Below, one piece after another: positions 8,175 to 16,053 of a stretch of 64,000 bases of DNA; the first letter of the stretch is position 1; every line of letters starts with the position of its first letter. Source of the stretch: CAZQFV01 sp964592645. GTDB taxonomy: Bacteria; Chloroflexota; Chloroflexia; DTKN01. A model generated the notes under the pieces. It was not told the origin of the DNA. It searched no databases and saw nothing but the letters and a program-made list of their open reading frames with translations. The stretch lies in the NCBI GenBank assembly GCA_964592645.1, contig CAZQFV010000005.1, positions 62,001 to 126,000 of the forward strand, written 5' to 3'. Both the position numbers and the translations under genes were made by a program.

Positions 8175-8609
8175 TCAGAGCAGATCCTCCAGGATCTCGG
8201 CCGCGTCCCGCACCAGCCGCGGGCAGAGGGTATCGTGCAGGCCGCTGTCGTGGGCCCGCTGCCGGCCCTCCGGCGTGCCGACGTCGCAGCCCAGCAGCTC
8301 GCGGCACAGCAGGTGGCCGTGGCGCTCGCGGAATCGCCGGGCAAACTCCTGCACCAGGGCGTACGTCCTCTCCCGAGCCTCGTTGTCCTCCTCGCGGGAT
8401 TTGCCGTGCTTCAGCCCGATGGTCAGCGCCGCTCCACTCACCGCGCCGCAGACCTCGCCCATCCGCCCCATCCCGCCACCCAGGCCGCCGGCGATGCGCA
8501 GCGCCTGCTCGCGCTCCAGCCCCAGCCCCGGGGCAAATGTCGCGAACACCGCCTGGGCGCAGTTGAACGCGCCGTGAAAGGCGGCCTCGGCCTCGTCGGG
8601 TTTGCTCAT
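8175..8609 (-). CDS. C_GCAxxG_C_C family putative redox protein
   Basis: The 144-residue protein has the pattern of the C_GCAxxG_C_C family. It has NCAQAV near residue 17, EVCGAVSGAAL around residue 54 (the CGAxxG motif), and two further cysteines in HGHLLCRELLGCD and a last one in LCPRLV. The family is thought to bind a redox cofactor or disulfide. Its reaction is not established. I use the ATG at 8609, which has a GGAGG eight bases upstream. Reading the same frame further upstream runs through the next gene out of frame. It is downstream of a truncated sugar kinase and may share its transcript. Confidence 0.8.
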   Translation of the reverse strand: MSKPDEAEAAFHGAFNCAQAVFATFAPGLGLEREQALRIAGGLGGGMGRMGEVCGAVSGAALTIGLKHGKSREEDNEARERTYALVQEFARRFRERHGHLLCRELLGCDVGTPEGRQRAHDSGLHDTLCPRLVRDAAEILEDLL

Positions 8610-8683
8610 CGGTCCACACCTCCGGCCTGTCTTCATCCTCCGGCCCCCGGCCGCGGTCGGCGGGCCGGCCGGGTGTCGCTTTT

Positions 8684-9151
8684 TCACCCTGCGCGCCCCA
8701 GCCACCCTTCCACTTCCTGGCGCGTCACCCGGCGCTCCGTCCCCCCCAGCCCCTCCGTCGACAGGCCGCCCACGATATTGCCCCAGCGCAGGCATTCGCG
8801 CAACGGCCGGCCCTCCAGCCAGGCCGTGACGAAGCCGGCGTTGAAGCAGTCGCCGGCCCCGGTCGTGTCCAGCGGCCGGACGGCGATCGCCGGCTCGTGC
8901 AACACGGCATCCCCTTGGCAGGCATAGCTGCCGCCGGCGCCGTCTTTGACCACCACGAGCGGCACCAGGCCGGCCAGCATGCGCATGGCCTGGGCCAGGT
9001 CCTGCTGGCCCGCCAGGCGGCGCGCCTCGCGGGCGTTCGGCAGGAAGATGTCCACGCCGGCAATGGCCCGGCGCACCGCCGGGTTGGATAGGGTGGCGTC
9101 CTCGTAGGAGTTGTGGTGATGACGAAATCGGCGTCGGCCAGCGATCTTCAT
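8684..9151 (-). pseudogene. C-terminal half of a PfkB-family carbohydrate kinase (5' truncated)
   Basis: The 155 residues match only the second half of a ribokinase-like sugar kinase of about 300 residues. They contain VDIFLPNAREA and the DTTGAGDCFNAGF motif with the catalytic Asp and anion hole. The N-terminal substrate-binding half is missing. The open frame begins 3 bp after the MFS transporter stop codon. The first dozen codons look like a different frame of kinase sequence (ADADFV is readable one frame over). So both a deletion and a frameshift may have occurred, and no promoter or good ribosome site is seen. It may once have phosphorylated the sugar carried by the neighbouring transporter. 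A functional half-protein is unlikely. Confidence 0.72.
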
Positions 9152-9154
9152 CCC

Positions 9155-10447
9155 CTACGCTCCCTGCTCCGCGCGCTCGCGCTCCGCCCGGGCCTGCATC
9201 TGCCGGCGCAGCTTGGCGATGTCCCGCGGCACCAGGTAGGCGACGACGCCGTAGGCGATGCCGCAGATGATCCAGGTCGATACGCAGATGCTCAGAATGG
9301 CCGTGTGCAGGTTGGAGCGCATGGCGATCCACCCGGCGAGCAGCGGCGCCGTGGCCGCGCCGGCCGATTCGATAAAGTACTGCACCGCCGTGGCCGTGCT
9401 GCGCACCTCGGGCTCGGTGACGTCAAAGACGGTCGAGACGACGTTGGGCGCGGCAAAGGGGATGAAGAGGGCCGTGACTGCCAGCAGGACCAGGAAGAGG
9501 AACTGTTGGTCCACCGGCACGCCGAGGGTGACCACCAGGAGGAGGGCCCCGGCGAGGACGCCGATCGTGGCGACGATGGCCCGGCCGCGCGGCGTGCGCT
9601 TGAAGAGGAAATCGCCCAAGGAACCCCCGACAAAGTAGCCCGCGGCCAGGATGATCACCACCGGGGCCATGGTCATCAGCACTGCGTCCGAAGCATAGCC
9701 GCGCTCCGTCTCCAGGTAGCGGAAGAACCAGTAGGTGATCACGTTCCAGGGAAAGACGCCGAAAAAGCCCTGGATGAAGAGCAGCAGCAGCGTCGGCTTG
9801 CGGAAGAGCCCCAGGGCCGTGCGCCAGTTGAAGCGGTACTGGATGGTGCACTGCACCCCTTCCATCTCCGGCTCGCTCTGGCCGCGCGGGGCCTCGCGCA
9901 CCAGGAAGAAGATGGCCACGGCCAGGACGACGCCGATCGAACCCGTCATGTAAAATACGCCGCGCCAGCCGATGCTCTGGCGAAAGACCATGGCCAACAC
10001 CATGCCCGTCAGGTAGCCCAGCGGCATGGTCAGTTGCAGCAGGCCATAGATCTTGCCGCGCGTCTTGGGGGCAAAGTAGTCGCAGACCAGGCTGTAGATG
10101 CCCGGGTAGGAGGAGTCGTCGATGCCCGTGGAGGCCCGCGAGGCCAGGAAGATCGGATAAGAGGGGGCGATGGCGCTGAGCCAGGTCGTCGAGCCCCACA
10201 GGAAAGAGGCCAGCGCCAGCAGCTTGGGCCGGGCGTAGCGGTCGTAGAGGTAGCCCCACAGCGGGTAGCAGATTGCCCCTACGATCAGCGCGCCGGTGAA
10301 CACCGCCCCCATCTGCACCTCGTTGATGCCAAACGTCTCCATGATGGGGGTGGTCAGCGGGCCGATCAGCAGCTTGTCCGATTGGTGCAGCAGCATGAAG
10401 AGGAAAAAGATGGCGACGACGATCCAGCGGCGGGAGGTGGACTGCAC
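9155..10447 (-). CDS. Major facilitator superfamily transporter (Spinster/organic anion type)
   Basis: The 430-residue protein has about twelve hydrophobic helices. The loop GYLYDRYARPK after helix 2 is the MFS motif A region, and helix 4 reads ASRASTGIDDSSYPG. The overall look is that of Spinster-like or sugar/organic-anion MFS carriers. I choose the GTG at 10447 as start because AAAGGAG lies seven bases upstream. The frame is open to 10477 but lacks a ribosome site there. A strong promoter lies 60 bp upstream. The adjoining fragment of a sugar kinase suggests a carbohydrate or sugar acid substrate, which is inference only. Confidence 0.83.
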   Translation of the reverse strand: MQSTSRRWIVVAIFFLFMLLHQSDKLLIGPLTTPIMETFGINEVQMGAVFTGALIVGAICYPLWGYLYDRYARPKLLALASFLWGSTTWLSAIAPSYPIFLASRASTGIDDSSYPGIYSLVCDYFAPKTRGKIYGLLQLTMPLGYLTGMVLAMVFRQSIGWRGVFYMTGSIGVVLAVAIFFLVREAPRGQSEPEMEGVQCTIQYRFNWRTALGLFRKPTLLLLFIQGFFGVFPWNVITYWFFRYLETERGYASDAVLMTMAPVVIILAAGYFVGGSLGDFLFKRTPRGRAIVATIGVLAGALLLVVTLGVPVDQQFLFLVLLAVTALFIPFAAPNVVSTVFDVTEPEVRSTATAVQYFIESAGAATAPLLAGWIAMRSNLHTAILSICVSTWIICGIAYGVVAYLVPRDIAKLRRQMQARAERERAEQGA

Positions 10448-10507
10448 GGCATTCTCCTTTCTGGGCGGCCGGCCCAACGACGACGGAGCGACAGTCGGAC
10501 AAGACAG

Positions 10508-10536
10508 ATTCTACCCGCCGCGGGGAATCCTGTCAA
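10508..10536 (-). promoter_or_regulatory. Sigma70 promoter for the MFS transporter
   Basis: TTGACA (10536-10531), 17 bp, TAGAAT (10513-10508). It is divergent from the lipoprotein promoter that starts 18 bp away. Confidence 0.75.
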
Positions 10537-10553
10537 ATCGAGGCGCAGCCCGC

Positions 10554-10582
10554 TTGACAGCCCGCCGCAGGCATAGTATGAT
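10554..10582 (+). promoter_or_regulatory. Sigma70 promoter for the small lipoprotein gene
   Basis: TTGACA at 10554-10559, 17 bp, TATGAT at 10577-10582. The leader to ATG 10711 is about 120 nt long. Confidence 0.75.
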
Positions 10583-10710
10583 GCTACCGTGGCACCACTG
10601 GCCCCCCGATGCCGAAGACAGGGCTTCCCTGGAGAGGAGGAACTATACGAAAGTTCTCCGGCAAGACGATCCGAGCGTTCCACCGGAATAGGTTCTCCCG
10701 AGGAGGAGAG

Positions 10711-11037
10711 ATGTATCGCCAAAGGATCCGCACCTGGTTGATCGCCATCACCGTCGTCATCCTGTTGTCCACCCTGGCCGCCTGCGGCGGCAACGCCCTG
10801 CTCGGCAAGTGGGAAGACCCGGACGGTGTGGTGCTCGAGCTCAAGAGCGACGGCAAGTTCGTTATCAGCGCTATGGGGATGTCCATCGAGGGCACTTTTG
10901 AGCAGAAGGGGAACCAACTCACCCTCGCCGCCACCGACCTGGGCGAACCGCTCACCTTCACCTATGCCGTCTCCGGAGACAAGATGACCCTGACCGACGA
11001 AGACGGAACGACCACCGATTTCACCCGGGTAAAGTAG
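10711..11037 (+). CDS. Small exported lipoprotein
   Basis: The 108-residue protein has a positively charged start, a hydrophobic core and a lipobox ending in LSTLAAC, so Cys25 should be lipidated. The rest (LLGKWEDPDGVVLELKSDG and following strands) looks like a small beta-sandwich of the kind seen in DUF5640/lipocalin-like lipoproteins, with alternating polar and hydrophobic strands and no catalytic motif. The frame is open upstream, but ATG 10711 has AGGAGGAG directly before it and begins the signal peptide. It has its own promoter and a strong terminator, so it is a single-gene unit. Confidence 0.83.
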   Translation: MYRQRIRTWLIAITVVILLSTLAACGGNALLGKWEDPDGVVLELKSDGKFVISAMGMSIEGTFEQKGNQLTLAATDLGEPLTFTYAVSGDKMTLTDEDGTTTDFTRVK

Positions 11038-11063
11038 CGCTTTCGCCGCGCCGATCCGCAAAA

Positions 11064-11098
11064 GACACCAAGGTTCGCCTGGCGCGGACCTTGGTGTC
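11064..11098 (+). terminator. Hairpin terminator after the lipoprotein gene
   Basis: An 11-bp perfect stem: GACACCAAGGT at 11064-11074 pairs with ACCTTGGTGTC at 11088-11098. The 13-nt loop can extend the pairing. The U-tract is weak. The stem could act in both directions, between the plus lipoprotein gene and the minus MFS gene that ends at 11222. Confidence 0.7.
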
Positions 11099-11221
11099 GT
11101 ATTGTGGATGGCGTCCCCCGCGGTTCACGGCGCGTTACCCGCTCGGCGCTCATCGCCAAGGCGGGCAGGCCGCGGCGCTCCTCATTCTCCTCCCGCATCT
11201 ACCCCGCCGGGGCGCGCCCGA

Positions 11222-12421
11222 TCAGCGGCGCCCCGCGCGCCCTTGCGGCAGCCGCAGCACCAATGGCAGGCACAGCAGTTGGACGAGCGACCCGATGGCG
11301 AAAGCCAGGGGCAATCCCACGGTGTCGCCCAGGGCGCCTACGGCCGGGGTCACCAGCGAACGCAGGGCAAAGCTCAACGCCATGTAGGCCCCGTTGGCCA
11401 GGGCGCGGTTCTCCGGGTAGGCCTCTTGGGTCAACGCCATGATTACCGGCGTGATCGAGATCTGGGTCAGCCCCAGGAGGAGCAGGAGCGGCAGTTGGAG
11501 GTAGGTCGTGGCCGCGCCGCCCCAGAGGGTGATGGCCACAAAGAGCAGCATCAGCGCCGGGCCCACGCCGACCAAGACCAGTAGCACGCGATGACGCCCC
11601 AGGCGGTCGCTCAGCGAGCCGCTGAACAGCGCGCCCACGACACCGGCCGCCTCGACCACGGTCAGCGCCACGCCGGCCAGCCAGAGCGCCGCCCCTTCCT
11701 GCCGCATAAAGACCGGCAGGAAGGTGGTGAGCGGCTCGATGAGGAAGGAACGGGCGATGACGAACCCGCTCAACGGGAGCAGCAGCGGGCCCATTTTCCG
11801 CACTACCGGCCACCAGTTGGCCTCGGTGCCGACGCCGCGTGCGCTGGAGGGCAGGTGCCCCAACTGTAGGTAGAGCAGGGCCGAGGCCAACCCCCCGGCG
11901 ATCATCAGCCAGGGCAGCCCCGGCAGCCCCAGGAACTGGACGGCGGCCACAACGATGAGCGGCCCCAGCGTGCGCCCCAGCTCCCCGCCCACCATCCAGA
12001 AGCTCATCCCCCGGCCCAGGCTATGGCCCGAGGCCAGGCCGGCCAGCACCGGGCCGACGGCGTGCAGGCCGGCCGAGCTGACCCCGACGATGAGCAGCAG
12101 CACGGCCAGCGCCACGTAGCTGCCGGCTATCCCCAGCAGGCTCATCAACGCCGCCGACAGCGCCGGGGCCAGGACCACCAGGAGGCGCAGGTCGCGCCGG
12201 TCGGCCAGTCGGCCGATCCAGGGCTGGGCCAGGGAGGGCCACTGGATAAAGACCCGCAGCATGCCGGCCGCGGCGATGCTGATGCCCATGCTCTCGATGA
12301 ATAGCGGCAGGAGCGGCGCCAGGAAGGCCGTGTAGGTATCGTGGATGGCATGGCCGGCGCTGAGCGTGAGCACCGGGCCGGCCCGGAAACGCTGTTCCTC
12401 CTGCGTCTCGTGCTCCGACAT
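11222..12421 (-). CDS. MFS transporter, fosmidomycin-resistance-like
   Basis: The 399-residue protein has about twelve hydrophobic segments. The N-terminal pattern (GHAIHDTYTAFLAPLLPLFIE) and the loop GRLADRRDLR resemble the Fsr/fosmidomycin-resistance branch of the MFS, which exports small compounds. The second half carries the matching loop SGSLSDRLGRHR. There is no evidence for a particular substrate. It starts 13 bp after the stop of the helix-hairpin-helix membrane protein gene, so the two are probably cotranscribed from the promoter near 13012. Confidence 0.82.
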   Translation of the reverse strand: MSEHETQEEQRFRAGPVLTLSAGHAIHDTYTAFLAPLLPLFIESMGISIAAAGMLRVFIQWPSLAQPWIGRLADRRDLRLLVVLAPALSAALMSLLGIAGSYVALAVLLLIVGVSSAGLHAVGPVLAGLASGHSLGRGMSFWMVGGELGRTLGPLIVVAAVQFLGLPGLPWLMIAGGLASALLYLQLGHLPSSARGVGTEANWWPVVRKMGPLLLPLSGFVIARSFLIEPLTTFLPVFMRQEGAALWLAGVALTVVEAAGVVGALFSGSLSDRLGRHRVLLVLVGVGPALMLLFVAITLWGGAATTYLQLPLLLLLGLTQISITPVIMALTQEAYPENRALANGAYMALSFALRSLVTPAVGALGDTVGLPLAFAIGSLVQLLCLPLVLRLPQGRAGRR

Positions 12422-12434
12422 GCCCCTGTACGCC

Positions 12435-12968
12435 CTACTCGGCCTGGCGCCCGCCCTTGAGGCTGTCCTGCAGCGCCTGGAGATCCGCCCACTTGCCCTC
12501 GGCGGCCAGCCGGGCCTGCTCGGGCCAGGTCCGGGGATCGGCCAGGCGCAGCCCGGCGTCGCTCAGAATCTGCTGCAGCCGGCCCACGTCGGTCGCGGCC
12601 AATTGGGCAAAGGTGGTGATCCCGGCAGCCTGCAGCAGGCCGGCAATCTTGGGTCCGATGCCCTCGATGATCGCCAGGTCGTCCGGCTTGGCCGGGGCGG
12701 CCGGCGCGGCGGGAGCCGGGGCCGGCGGCGGGGCCTGGACTGCCGGGGCGGGAGCCGGGGCCGGCGCGGGGGCCGGGGCCGGCGGCGGGGCCTGGACCGC
12801 CGGGGCGGGAGCCGGGGCCTCGGCCTTCTTCCGGGAACGTCCCAGGAACCACCACAGCAGCAGGACCAGGACCAGCACGCCGATGATCAGCAGCAGCCAG
12901 GCCCACCAGGGCCAACCGCGCTGCTGGTCTGCCAATACGGGGAACAGGAGCAGTCCGAGCGTGGCCAT
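12435..12968 (-). CDS. Membrane-anchored helix-hairpin-helix protein with Pro/Ala linker
   Basis: The 177-residue protein has one transmembrane helix (about residues 20-42, Trp- and Leu-rich) and a basic RSRKK stop-transfer signal. A 45-residue Pro/Ala linker is built from two copies of an APAPAVQAPPPAPAPA unit. The C-terminal domain begins DDLAIIEGIGPKIAGLLQAAGI. The last part is a helix-hairpin-helix/SAM-like fold of the DUF4332 type, with the GIGPK turn typical of DNA or protein binding HhH motifs. AAAGGAGG precedes the ATG. The repeat is visible in the DNA at about 12715-12810. The function is unknown. Confidence 0.82.
   Translation of the reverse strand: MATLGLLLFPVLADQQRGWPWWAWLLLIIGVLVLVLLLWWFLGRSRKKAEAPAPAPAVQAPPPAPAPAPAPAPAPAVQAPPPAPAPAAPAAPAKPDDLAIIEGIGPKIAGLLQAAGITTFAQLAATDVGRLQQILSDAGLRLADPRTWPEQARLAAEGKWADLQALQDSLKGGRQAE
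12715..12810. repeat. Imperfect tandem repeat encoding a Pro/Ala linker
   Basis: Two copies of a GC-rich unit of about 50-60 bp (each containing GGCGGGGCCTGGAC), separated by short GGGGCCGG repeats, lie inside the helix-hairpin-helix protein gene. Such repeats are prone to slippage and length change between strains. Confidence 0.7.
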
Positions 12969-13006
12969 CGTCTTTCCTCCTTTGCAGCGAATCTCTGGCC
13001 GGGACC

Positions 13007-13035
13007 ATTATACAACGGGTGCCAGGAAGAAGCAA
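13007..13035 (-). promoter_or_regulatory. Sigma70-type promoter for the HhH protein and MFS genes
   Basis: TTGCTT (13035-13030), 17 bp, TATAAT (13012-13007). It lies 38 bp upstream of the ATG at 12968. Confidence 0.7.
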
Positions 13036-13052
13036 AATGCTACTTCGACCGC

Positions 13053-13083
13053 GGGCCCAGGGGCTTTGCTCCTGGGCCCTTTG
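13053..13083. terminator. Strong GC hairpin, probably terminating the glmS unit
   Basis: A 12-bp stem with one G-T pair (13053-13064 with 13068-13079, triplet loop) is followed on the plus strand by TTTG. On the minus strand it lies downstream of glmS and the broken GNAT gene. There it lacks a U-tract, so termination efficiency is uncertain. Confidence 0.5.
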
Positions 13084-13122
13084 TCATGTCGCCTCGAATG
13101 CCAGGTCCTATAGGCAAGGGGG

Positions 13123-13178
13123 CATGACCGTACCGGGGTCGGGGCGTGACCGTACCGAGGTCGGGGCATGACCGTACC
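13123..13178. repeat. 22-bp tandem repeat, 2.5 copies
   Basis: Two full copies (13123-13144 and 13145-13166) and a 12-bp partial copy (13167-13178) of a unit beginning CRTGACCGTACC and ending GGTCGGGG. Each unit contains GACC and GGTC in inverted order. It is non-coding, just downstream of the broken GNAT gene. Confidence 0.85.
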
Positions 13179-13192
13179 TCTGCGGTGTCCGG

Positions 13193-13582
13193 TCAGTCCT
13201 CCAGCGACTCCCGGCCCACCTCCCGTCCGGGGCGCAGCTCCTTTTCGTAGGGGGCCATCTGCTGCACGGCGCGCATGCCGGCCTTTTCGTAGAGCTGCGT
13301 CGCCCCGGTCAGGCTGCCGGCGTCTGCCCCCAGGCCGACGCGCTTCTTCCCCCGGCGCCGGAACTCGTGGAAGGTGTGGTACAGCAGCGCCAGCGCCAGG
13401 CCCTGCCGCCGCCACGGCCGGCGCCCCCCCCAACCGGTTGACAAATCCCGTGTCCGGGTCGGTGGCAAAGGCCGTCTCGCACAGCGACACGCCGGCGATC
13501 TCCTCGCCATCCATGGCCAGGAACCAGACCGTCGGGTCGAAGTGGGGGTCGTCGGTGAGGCGCTGTTCCCAGCGCGGCGCTA
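13193..13582 (-). pseudogene. Broken GNAT N-acetyltransferase (frameshift and missing start)
   Basis: Two adjacent frames together encode the second half of a GNAT acetyltransferase. The first reads PTVWFLAMDGEEIAGVSL and DPDTGFVNRLG. The second continues RRPWRRQGLALALLYHTF, the acetyl-CoA pyrophosphate loop (R/Q-x-x-G-x-G/A). They are joined at a run of eight C (13424-13431, G on the coding strand). Removing one base restores a single frame. The 5' end runs straight into the glmS stop codon with no start codon. So the gene lacks both an N-terminus and a continuous frame. A sequencing error in the homopolymer could explain the frameshift but not the missing start. Confidence 0.7.
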
Positions 13583-15370
13583 GTCCACCGTCAGCGTCTT
13601 GGACAGGTTCCGGGGAAAGTCGGGGTCGTACCCGCGGGCGACGCTCAGCTCATAGGCCAGGAGCTGTAGCGGCAGCACGGCCAGGATGGGATTGAGCAGC
13701 CGGCCGGCCGGCGGCAGCACCACCAGGTCGTGGGTGTTGGCCCGCAGCCGGTCGTCGTCCTCGCCCACGGCCACGGCGTGGCCGCCGCGGCAGACCGTCT
13801 CGTTGATCCCGCTCACCAGCAGCGGCACGTCCTCCGGCCCGGTGACAAAGATCACCGCGTAGCCGTCGTCCACCGCCGAGAGCGGACCGTGCTTGAACTC
13901 GGTGGAGAGCATGCCCTCGCAGTGGGCGTAGGTGATCTCTTTCATCTTCAGCGCCCCTTCCAGGGCGATGCCGTAGGTCAGGCCGTAGCCCAGGCAGTAG
14001 AGGTCGTCGCGGCCGTGGAAGAGCGGCACCAGCGCCCGCACCTGCGGCTCGACCTCGGCCAGGGTGCGCTCGATCAGCCCCGGCAGGCCGGCCAGCACGG
14101 AAGTGGCGTGCCCGCCCATGCGCAGCGCCAGGTAGAGAAAGGCCACGGCCTGGTTGGTAAAGGTCTTGGTCGCCGGCACGCTGATCTCGTAGCCGCAGGC
14201 CAGCGGCAGGTAGCGCTCGCTCTCGTGGCGCAGCGTCGAGCCCAGCACGTTCACCAGCGCCAGCCGGCCCATCCCCCGCGCCCGGGCCACCTCCAGCGCG
14301 TTGAGCACGTCCTTGGTCTCGCCGCTCTGGGAGACAAAGACGCCCACGTCCTGGGGACCCACCGTCGGCCCGTACTGGGCGATGAACTGCGGCGCCAGCA
14401 CCGGGATGGCCGCGCGGCCGGCCAGTTGCCCCATGTACACCGCCCCCAGGATGCAGGCATGGTAGCTCGTCCCGCAGCCCACCAGGTAGAGGTGGTCCGC
14501 CCGGCGCATGTGCTCCGCCAGCGGCTCGACGAACGGCGAGGCCTCCAGCAGGTGAAAGAGCTCGCGCACCCGCGCCGGCTGCTCGTGGATCTCTTTCAGC
14601 ATAAAGTGGGGATAGCCTTCTTTGCTCGCCGCCTCCACGCTCTCTGTATACAGCTCCGGCTCGCGCTCCACCAAGGCCCCGTCCGTCACCCGGCGCAGCT
14701 CCACCCGGTCGGCCCACAGGGTGACGATCTCGCCATCCTGCACCCGTAGGATGCGCCGCGTCAGCGGCAGCACCGAGGGCAGGTCCGAGGAGACGCAGGT
14801 AAAGCCCTCGGCCAGGCCCACCACCAGGCCGGAGCCCTTTTTCAGGGCGTAGAGGCAGTCTTCGCCCACCCGCCCGATGACATAGGCATAGTCGCCGCCC
14901 AGGTCGTCGTAGGAGCGGCGGACGGCCTCGAGCATGTCCGCGCCGCGGTCCACGTACCACTCCACGGCGTGGACGCACGATTCGCCGTCGTTGGTGGAAC
15001 GCACCGTCATCCCGGCGGCCATAAAGCGCGCGCGCAGCTCGACGTTGTTGACGACATTGCCGTTGTGCGCCCCCACCAGGTCGCCGTCGGAGTCCAGGTG
15101 GGGCTGGGCGTTGGCCGGGTTGGGCGCGCCAAAGGTGGCCCAGCGTAGCTGTAGGATGCCCCGCCGGCCGGCCATCGCGGCGAAATTGAGCCGCCCGGCG
15201 ACCTCGTCCACCTTGCCCACGTCCTTGCGCAGGTCCACGGTGCCGTCGTCGTGGATCGTGGCGCAGCCCACCGAGTCGTAGCCGCGGTAGGAGAGGCGCC
15301 GCCCCGCCTCGATGAGGATGGGGCCCAGGACCTGCTGCTTAGCCGTTACGATGCCAAAGATACCGCACAT
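13580..15370 (-). CDS. glmS: Glutamine-fructose-6-phosphate aminotransferase (isomerizing), divergent
   Basis: The 596-residue enzyme would make glucosamine-6-phosphate for cell-wall and glycan synthesis. It has an N-terminal glutaminase domain with nucleophile Cys2 (MCGIFGIV), two SIS domains (VGCGTSYHA, SQSGETKDV, KEITYAHCEGM, EFKHGPLS) and the C-terminal tail PRNLSKTLTVD with the catalytic Lys. The glutaminase domain is unusual. The HTRWATHG motif is QLRWATFG (residues 74-81), and NAHPH is NAQPH, so three usually conserved His are replaced. Arg76, Trp77, Thr79 and the HNGN motif are kept. This may change ammonia use, or mark a paralogue acting on another sugar. It follows the HAD gene by 23 bp in the thrS unit. 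Confidence 0.87.
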   Translation of the reverse strand: MCGIFGIVTAKQQVLGPILIEAGRRLSYRGYDSVGCATIHDDGTVDLRKDVGKVDEVAGRLNFAAMAGRRGILQLRWATFGAPNPANAQPHLDSDGDLVGAHNGNVVNNVELRARFMAAGMTVRSTNDGESCVHAVEWYVDRGADMLEAVRRSYDDLGGDYAYVIGRVGEDCLYALKKGSGLVVGLAEGFTCVSSDLPSVLPLTRRILRVQDGEIVTLWADRVELRRVTDGALVEREPELYTESVEAASKEGYPHFMLKEIHEQPARVRELFHLLEASPFVEPLAEHMRRADHLYLVGCGTSYHACILGAVYMGQLAGRAAIPVLAPQFIAQYGPTVGPQDVGVFVSQSGETKDVLNALEVARARGMGRLALVNVLGSTLRHESERYLPLACGYEISVPATKTFTNQAVAFLYLALRMGGHATSVLAGLPGLIERTLAEVEPQVRALVPLFHGRDDLYCLGYGLTYGIALEGALKMKEITYAHCEGMLSTEFKHGPLSAVDDGYAVIFVTGPEDVPLLVSGINETVCRGGHAVAVGEDDDRLRANTHDLVVLPPAGRLLNPILAVLPLQLLAYELSVARGYDPDFPRNLSKTLTVD

Positions 15371-15393
15371 GAGTGTCCCCCGAAAGTTCGAAT

Positions 15394-16011
15394 CTACCTC
15401 GACGCCCCTCCATCCAAATAACGCCTTACCTCCGCCATCGCCTGCTCCGGCGACTCGAACCGAATCCCCGCCATCCCCAGGGCGCGGGCCGCCTCGACGT
15501 TGGCCGGCATGTCGTCGACGAAGACGGCCTCTTCCGGCGGCACGCCCAGCCGCTGCAGGGTGCGCCGGTAGATGCGTGGGTCGGGTTTGGCAATGCCCTC
15601 CTCGGCGGAGATAACCAGCAGTTCAAAGGCCCGGTCCAGGCCGAAGCGCTCCGTGAACAGGTGACGGGCGTTGGCCCAGGCGTTGCTCAAAAGGGCGGTG
15701 CGGTAGCGCGGGCGCAGGCCGGCCACAAAGTCGATCAGCTCTTTGTCGATGCGGTCGCCGGACCAGAAATCGCGTTGCACCTCCTCGAGCTGCGCCGCGT
15801 CCAGGCGGAACAGGCCGGCCAGGTGCTCCCAGGCGGCCTCGACGGACACCTCGCCGACCATGCCGCGGACGGACACCTCGGAGGCGAAGACGATCTGCTC
15901 CAGCCCTCCCTGGGGCAGGCCCAGGAGCGCTTCCCACTTGCGGCGGCCGCTGTAGTCGTGGGTGCGCATAATCACGCCGCCGAAATCAAAGATCACTGCG
16001 CGAATGGACAC
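15394..16011 (-). CDS. HAD-superfamily (subfamily IA) phosphatase
   Basis: The 205-residue soluble protein has the four HAD motifs. These are IFDFGGVI with the nucleophile Asp near residue 9, LLSNA with the Ser near residue 109, GIAKPDPRIY with the Lys, and VFVDDMPANVEAA with the acidic pair. The cap is the helical type of subfamily IA. The second Asp of motif I is replaced by Gly, as in several HAD phosphatases of this branch. I take GTG 16011 as start, with a GAGGTG six bases upstream. It lies between thrS and glmS with short gaps (42 and 23 bp). The substrate is unknown; a sugar phosphate would fit the neighbouring glmS. Confidence 0.83.
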   Translation of the reverse strand: MSIRAVIFDFGGVIMRTHDYSGRRKWEALLGLPQGGLEQIVFASEVSVRGMVGEVSVEAAWEHLAGLFRLDAAQLEEVQRDFWSGDRIDKELIDFVAGLRPRYRTALLSNAWANARHLFTERFGLDRAFELLVISAEEGIAKPDPRIYRRTLQRLGVPPEEAVFVDDMPANVEAARALGMAGIRFESPEQAMAEVRRYLDGGASR

Positions 16012-16053
16012 CGTTCACACCTCGCCTTATGAACCTGCAACCTCCAACTTGGC

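Noticed and set aside
13123..13178. Possible CRISPR array
   Set aside because: The units are directly adjacent with no spacers and only 2.5 copies.
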